Of a DNA stretch of 8,633 nt, positions 5,640 through 8,633 are shown in pieces. Source of the stretch: SCSIO-59966 sp046566185 (GTDB lineage: Bacteria; Actinomycetota; Actinomycetes; Actinomycetales; SCSIO-59966); contig JBKHXE010000091.1 in NCBI GenBank assembly GCA_046566185.1, positions 1-8,633 of the forward strand, written 5' to 3'. The notes under the pieces were generated by a model. That model made no database searches and was not told the origin of the DNA. It saw only the letters and a program-made list of their open reading frames with translations. The translations under genes and the position numbers were made by a program. How positions within the stretch are numbered: position 1 is the stretch's first letter; each line of letters opens with the position of its first letter.

Positions 5640-7277
5640 CTACAGCCCCAGCCGCCGCGCGACCTCGGGAGCGACGTCACGGAGCACGTCCGGGTCGCCG
5701 CACACCACGAGCTGGTCGCGGGCGCGGGACAACCCGACGTAGAGCCGCTCGCGCGACCGGTCACGCCCGGCGGTCTCGTTGACGGCGAGGACGACGGCGC
5801 GCCGCTCGAGCCCCTTGAACCCCAGGACGTGGCCGTAGAAGACCTGGTCGGCGTCCCAGAAGGAGTCCCAGTAGGCGTCCTGGCCGCGCGCCTGGCGCTC
5901 GGCCTGCTCGGGGTGCCGGCTGCCGGTGGTGAGCAGCGCGATGTCCTGGGGGCGCCATCCGGCCTCGAGCAGGGCGTCGACCTCGTCGTCCGCCGCGCTC
6001 ACCGCGTCGTCGCTGGCGCAGGGGACGAACCGCACCTCGGGCCCGTCGCCCCCGACCAGGCGCATCTTCATCGGGGCGAGCGGGTGGAACGCGTCCGCGA
6101 TCGGCCTGGTGTTGCGCATGTTGGTGTCCAGCAGCAGCGGCACCAACGGGACCGGCGGAGCGCCGTAGCGGGCGAACACGCGCTGCCCCTCGTCGCTGAA
6201 GACGAACAGACCGCCGCTCTCCTCGTCCTTGAGCGCGGCGAGCAGCGGCTGCCACCAGGAGTCGGCGAAGTCCTGCGCCTCGTCGACGACGACGGCGTCG
6301 AAGCGGTGGCCGTCGGCGAGCTCGCGCGCCAGCGTCAGCATCTGCGCCGGCAGCCGGTTCTCGTAGTAGTCGCTGTCGTTCTCGCTGCCCTCCTCGGCGC
6401 CCCACGCCAGCCCGAGGCCGTGGTAGGTGCCGACGTAGGACGGCTTCTCCTTGCGGGGCAACGGCTCCACCTGTCGCGTCAGGTAGGCGGCGAGGCCGCG
6501 CGAGTAGCACAGCAGCGCCACCCGCCGGCCCGCCTTCTGCAGCCGCCGCGCCTGCTCGACGGCCAGCCACGTCTTGCCGCTGCCCGCCCCGCCGCGCACC
6601 TCCACGCGCGGCAGCAGCTGGATCGCGCCGAGGACGACGGCCTGCTCCTGCGTCAGCCGGTCGGCGACGTCGTCCCGCTCCTGCGCGATGGCCACGACGT
6701 CGCGCTGCGGCAGACCCCGGCCGCGCAGGATCTCGGCGACCAGGTCGGCGTCCACCTCGTCGGGAGCGCGGTTGGCGGTCTCCTGACGCGCCAGCAGGTC
6801 ACGCAGCAGCGGCACGAGCTCGTCGAGCTGCGTGCGGTCGATGACCGCCCAGCGCGGCGCGTCAGGCGTCGCGAAGTCGTCCGGCAGCACCGTGTGCGGC
6901 AGGACGACGGCGTGGCTCCACCGGATCCGCGAGCCGCCCGCCTCCCGCCAGCGCGGGTCGCGCTCGACGTAGTCCCGGACGACGTAGCACCCGTCCCGCG
7001 CCTGGTCGACGGGGTGGATGGTCGCCTCGCTGCCGTGCCGGCTCTGCCGCCAGTGGGTGCCGTCGTGCCAGACGCTGCTGCCCTTCACCTCGAGGACGAC
7101 GGCGCCGTAGCCGGGCATGACGACGAGCAGGTCGAGCTCGTGGTCCTTCTGCCGCGACCGCAGCCTGACGTTGGACAGGAGCAGGTCCTTCGGGTCGAGC
7201 GAGCGCCGCAGCCGCTCCCAGACGTCCTTCTCGGTGGACGTCGTGAACTGCGGGTGCTCCGGAACGCAGCGCGGCAT
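5640..7277 (-). CDS. NERD-domain nuclease / UvrD-type superfamily 1 helicase
   Basis: The product is 545 aa. Residues about 10-120 are a NERD (nuclease-related) domain with Glu16, Asp49 and ExK at 63-65 (VLEVKG), matching the D-x13-ExK spacing of restriction-like endonucleases, so the site looks intact. The helicase has a Q-motif-like LTQEQ (208-212), Walker A GGAGSGKT (229-236), an aromatic-rich GTYHGLG patch (283-289), motif II VVDEAQDF (330-337), NMRNT (386-390), GFKGLERRAVVL (486-497) and motif VI RLYVGLSRAR (511-520). About 340 aa of helicase is much shorter than the roughly 700 aa of UvrD/Rep, so the 1B/2B insertions must be reduced. It probably unwinds and cuts DNA, in repair or in defence against foreign DNA. 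The start at 7277 has GGGGAG 4 nt upstream. It may be its own transcription unit, since a hairpin separates it from the ACT gene. Confidence 0.95.
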   Translation of the reverse strand: MPRCVPEHPQFTTSTEKDVWERLRRSLDPKDLLLSNVRLRSRQKDHELDLLVVMPGYGAVVLEVKGSSVWHDGTHWRQSRHGSEATIHPVDQARDGCYVVRDYVERDPRWREAGGSRIRWSHAVVLPHTVLPDDFATPDAPRWAVIDRTQLDELVPLLRDLLARQETANRAPDEVDADLVAEILRGRGLPQRDVVAIAQERDDVADRLTQEQAVVLGAIQLLPRVEVRGGAGSGKTWLAVEQARRLQKAGRRVALLCYSRGLAAYLTRQVEPLPRKEKPSYVGTYHGLGLAWGAEEGSENDSDYYENRLPAQMLTLARELADGHRFDAVVVDEAQDFADSWWQPLLAALKDEESGGLFVFSDEGQRVFARYGAPPVPLVPLLLDTNMRNTRPIADAFHPLAPMKMRLVGGDGPEVRFVPCASDDAVSAADDEVDALLEAGWRPQDIALLTTGSRHPEQAERQARGQDAYWDSFWDADQVFYGHVLGFKGLERRAVVLAVNETAGRDRSRERLYVGLSRARDQLVVCGDPDVLRDVAPEVARRLGL

Positions 7278-7374
7278 CGCTCTCCCCGTCGTCGGCTGAC
7301 CGCCCCCAGGCTAGGGGCGACCGGCCGACCCGCCGTGGCCCGCCCCGCTCTCGTCGTGTGTGGCTCCGGGAGCA

Positions 7375-7391
7375 GACACGCCGGGCGTGTC
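7375..7391 (-). terminator. Hairpin between the IlvM-like gene and the helicase gene
   Basis: GACACGC-CGG-GCGTGTC is a perfect 7-bp stem with a 3-nt loop, 25 bp after the IlvM-like stop on the minus strand. A second small stem (GCTC-CGG-GAGC, 7363-7373) adjoins it. No U-run follows, so it may be an imperfect terminator. It lies about 100 bp upstream of the helicase start, leaving room for a separate helicase promoter in 7278-7374. Confidence 0.4.
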
Positions 7392-7415
7392 CGGCTCAGG
7401 ACTCACACTCGACGG

Positions 7416-7667
7416 TCAGCGCGTGACGTCCACGACCTCGACGACCTCCACGCAGCGCCGCAGGCGGGCCGTGACGACGGCCGCGCGCTCGGCGTCGCAC
7501 GCCAGCACCACCGAGCAGCGTCCGTCGCCGGCACGGTGGTGCAGCTCCTCGACCCGCACGCTCGCGGCGTGCAGCACCGACACGATCCTCAGCAGGCAGC
7601 CGTCGGAGGCCCCGCCCGTCAGGGTGATGTCGAGGCGGAACCGCTGCGTCGTCGCCGTGCTGGTCAT
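7416..7667 (-). CDS. Stand-alone ACT-domain protein, IlvM-like
   Basis: The product is 83 aa and consists almost wholly of one ACT domain: RFRLDITLTGG (9-19), LLRIVSVLHAASVRVEELH (25-43), CSVVLACDAERAAVVTARL (51-69) and a final EVVEVVDV strand. The length and pattern match short acetolactate synthase regulatory subunits of the IlvM type, which bind the catalytic subunit and tune isoleucine/valine synthesis. No catalytic subunit gene is nearby, so the partner is either encoded elsewhere or is a different enzyme. The ATG at 7667 has GAGAGG 7 nt upstream. A terminator-like hairpin lies within the 5' leader, ending about 40 nt before the start, which suggests control by attenuation (see the next entries). 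A free-standing ACT regulator of another pathway remains possible. Confidence 0.8.
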   Translation of the reverse strand: MTSTATTQRFRLDITLTGGASDGCLLRIVSVLHAASVRVEELHHRAGDGRCSVVLACDAERAAVVTARLRRCVEVVEVVDVTR

Positions 7668-7705
7668 GGCCGGGCCTCTCGTGCGTGGGGGTCTGGAAAG
7701 ACGAA

Positions 7706-7737
7706 GACCCCTCGGCGCCGGAGCGCAGCGAGGGGTC
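7706..7737 (-). terminator. Intrinsic terminator or attenuator hairpin upstream of the IlvM-like gene
   Basis: On the minus strand GACCCCTCG pairs perfectly with CGAGGGGTC (9 bp; 7737-7729 with 7714-7706), and a 3-bp inner stem is possible in the 14-nt loop. TTCGTCTTT follows, a U-rich tail that is striking in this GC-rich sequence. The hairpin sits 50 nt after the SDR stop and about 40 nt before the IlvM-like start. It could simply end the SDR transcript, but the short leader ORF and preceding stem-loop also fit a transcription attenuator. Confidence 0.7.
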
Positions 7738-7760
7738 GCGTCGTCCCGCAGGACGACGCG
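7737..7760 (-). promoter_or_regulatory. 10-bp stem-loop abutting the terminator hairpin
   Basis: On the minus strand CGCGTCGTCC-TGCG-GGACGACGCG is a perfect 10-bp stem with a 4-nt loop. It begins two bases after the stop of the possible leader peptide and shares its last base pair position (7737) with the terminator hairpin. Its 3' arm can also pair with CGCTGCGCTCC in the terminator (7730-7720): 8 of 11 positions pair, counting one G-U. This gives a weak alternative fold that would break the terminator. That competition is the usual basis of attenuation. Confidence 0.55.
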
Positions 7761-7761
7761 T

Positions 7762-7785
7762 CTAGGTAATGAGCGCGGTGGTCAT
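7762..7785 (-). CDS. Possible leader peptide MTTALIT
   Basis: ATG ACC ACC GCG CTC ATT ACC TAG encodes seven residues: three Thr, one Ala and adjacent Leu and Ile. It starts 3 nt after the TGA of the SDR gene and has no ribosome site of its own, so it would depend on reinitiation by ribosomes leaving the SDR gene. A ribosome paused on the Leu-Ile codons would cover the 5' arm of the following stem-loop. Leader peptides of ilv attenuators are rich in Ile, Leu, Val and sometimes Thr and Ala. This one is very short, so chance is a serious alternative. Confidence 0.35.
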   Translation of the reverse strand: MTTALIT

Positions 7786-7788
7786 CGG

Positions 7789-8583
7789 TCAGGTCGGGGG
7801 CGTGTACCGGCCGTCGATCGCCGTCCAGCCGCCGTCGACGAACAGCTGGCTGCCGGTGACGAAGGACGACGCGTCCGAGGCGAGGTAGACGACGGCGCCG
7901 GCCAGCTCGTCGGGCCGCGACCAGCGCCCCAGCGCGCTCTTCGACGCGTACGCGTCCGCCCACTCCGGAACGGCGCGGATCTGCGCGGTCAGCGGCGTGT
8001 CGACGATGCCGGGGGCGACGGCGTTGACCCGGACGCCGGACGGCCCGAGCTCGGCGGCGGCGGTGCGCAGCAGCTGCACGAGGCCGGCCTTGGTGGCGGC
8101 GTAGACGCCCTGCCCGGGTTCGACGGCCACCGCGCGGATCGAGCTGAACCCGATGATGCTGCCCCGGCCCCGTTCCGCCATCACCGACCCGAACGCCCGC
8201 ACGAGGTCGAACGACGCCCGCAGGTTCAGCGCCACGACCCGGTCGAACTCCTCGGAGGTGTACTGCAGCAACGGCTTCCGTACGTTGGTCGCCGCGGTGA
8301 ACACGAGCACCTGCGCGTCGGCATGGGCGATAGCGGCGTCGGCGACGGCGACGGGGTCGAGGACGTCGAGCCGGGTCGCGGTCATGCCCGGCCCGGCCTC
8401 CGCCGTCGACCGCGCGGCCTCCAGGTCGAGGTCCGCGCAGACCACCTCGGCGCCGTGCGCAGCCAGCGCGAGCGCGCTCTCGCGGCCGATGCCGCTGCCG
8501 GCGCCGACGACCACGGCGGTGCGGCCCTTGAGGCTGAACAGCTCGGCGTACCGGCTCAGCGGGTCCTGCGTCGTCTCGGTCAT
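7789..8583 (-). CDS. SDR-family NAD(P)-dependent dehydrogenase, gluconate 5-dehydrogenase-like
   Basis: The product is 264 aa, a typical length for a classical short-chain dehydrogenase. The Rossmann cofactor loop is GAGSGIGR (27-34). Asp51 at the end of strand 2 (VVCADLD) suggests preference for NAD+ over NADP+. The catalytic set is Asn120, Ser148, Tyr161 and Lys165 (YAATK). PGIVDTPLT (191-199) and VTGSQLFVDGGW (242-253) complete the fold. KPLLQYTSEEFDRV (103-116) and the LGRW segment (218-221) are closest, from memory, to gluconate 5-dehydrogenase and related sugar-acid or polyol dehydrogenases; the exact substrate is not determined. The usual NNAG motif is replaced by TAAT (96-99 region). 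The ATG at 8583 has an AGAGGTGAG ribosome site. It may be co-transcribed with the IlvM-like gene if the terminator between them is read through. Confidence 0.96.
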   Translation of the reverse strand: MTETTQDPLSRYAELFSLKGRTAVVVGAGSGIGRESALALAAHGAEVVCADLDLEAARSTAEAGPGMTATRLDVLDPVAVADAAIAHADAQVLVFTAATNVRKPLLQYTSEEFDRVVALNLRASFDLVRAFGSVMAERGRGSIIGFSSIRAVAVEPGQGVYAATKAGLVQLLRTAAAELGPSGVRVNAVAPGIVDTPLTAQIRAVPEWADAYASKSALGRWSRPDELAGAVVYLASDASSFVTGSQLFVDGGWTAIDGRYTPPT

Positions 8584-8609
8584 GCCCTCACCTCTTTCCG
8601 GTGGCCGGC

Positions 8610-8626
8610 CGGATGACGGCCATCCG
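8610..8626. promoter_or_regulatory. Inverted repeat upstream of the SDR gene
   Basis: CGGATG-ACGGC-CATCCG is a perfect inverted repeat with 6-bp arms and a 5-bp centre, beginning 26 bp upstream of the SDR start. Its size and position fit an operator for a dimeric repressor, or a 5'-leader hairpin. The promoter itself probably lies past the window edge, and no regulator gene is visible. Confidence 0.3.
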
Positions 8627-8633
8627 CGTCACG

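Noticed and set aside
5829..7769. A 646-codon open frame on the plus strand opposite the helicase and IlvM-like genes
   Set aside because: It is fully antisense to the well-supported NERD-helicase, has a repetitive Arg/Val/Leu-rich translation, and has no ribosome site or domain.
7360..8616. A 418-codon open frame on the plus strand opposite the SDR gene
   Set aside because: It is a shadow of the SDR and IlvM-like genes. It would run through both hairpins and shows no family motif.

Overview
The window is very GC-rich by eye, its codons mostly end in G or C, and at least two genes appear to start with GTG. Together with an actinobacterial-style ACT-domain membrane protein and a Tat-exported PHP enzyme, this points to a high-GC actinobacterium. 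The genus cannot be read from the sequence. The window looks chromosomal. I see no rRNA, tRNA, CRISPR array, transposase or phage gene.

Layout. A few codons at the left edge (3-29, +) look like the 3' end of a gene that starts outside the window. Converging on it is a Tat-exported CehA/McbA-type PHP metallohydrolase (47-1687, -). A 184-bp divergent promoter region follows, with several small structured or repeated elements. It leads into a plus-strand two-gene unit with a GTGA overlap: an unassigned P-loop NTPase with a BioD/DUF1611-like GTxxxxGKT motif (1872-2978) and an ABC half-exporter with an unusual Q-loop (2975-4597). About 100 bp later lies a membrane-anchored ACT-domain protein (4704-5606, +).

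The right half is on the minus strand. In transcription order it holds an SDR dehydrogenase (7789-8583), two abutting stem-loops with a possible 7-codon leader peptide, a small IlvM-like ACT protein (7416-7667), and a NERD-domain nuclease / UvrD-type helicase fusion (5640-7277). The helicase converges with the ACT membrane protein with only 33 bp between them.

How the genes work together. The only pair that is clearly coupled is the P-loop NTPase and the ABC exporter, whose reading frames overlap. The most interesting regulatory region is between the SDR and the IlvM-like gene. There a short ORF encoding MTTALIT, a 10-bp stem-loop and a 9-bp terminator hairpin with a U-rich tail precede a stand-alone homologue of an acetolactate synthase regulatory subunit. 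This is the layout of a branched-chain amino-acid attenuator, although no ilvB or ilvC is in view. The nuclease-helicase may be a DNA repair or defence gene.
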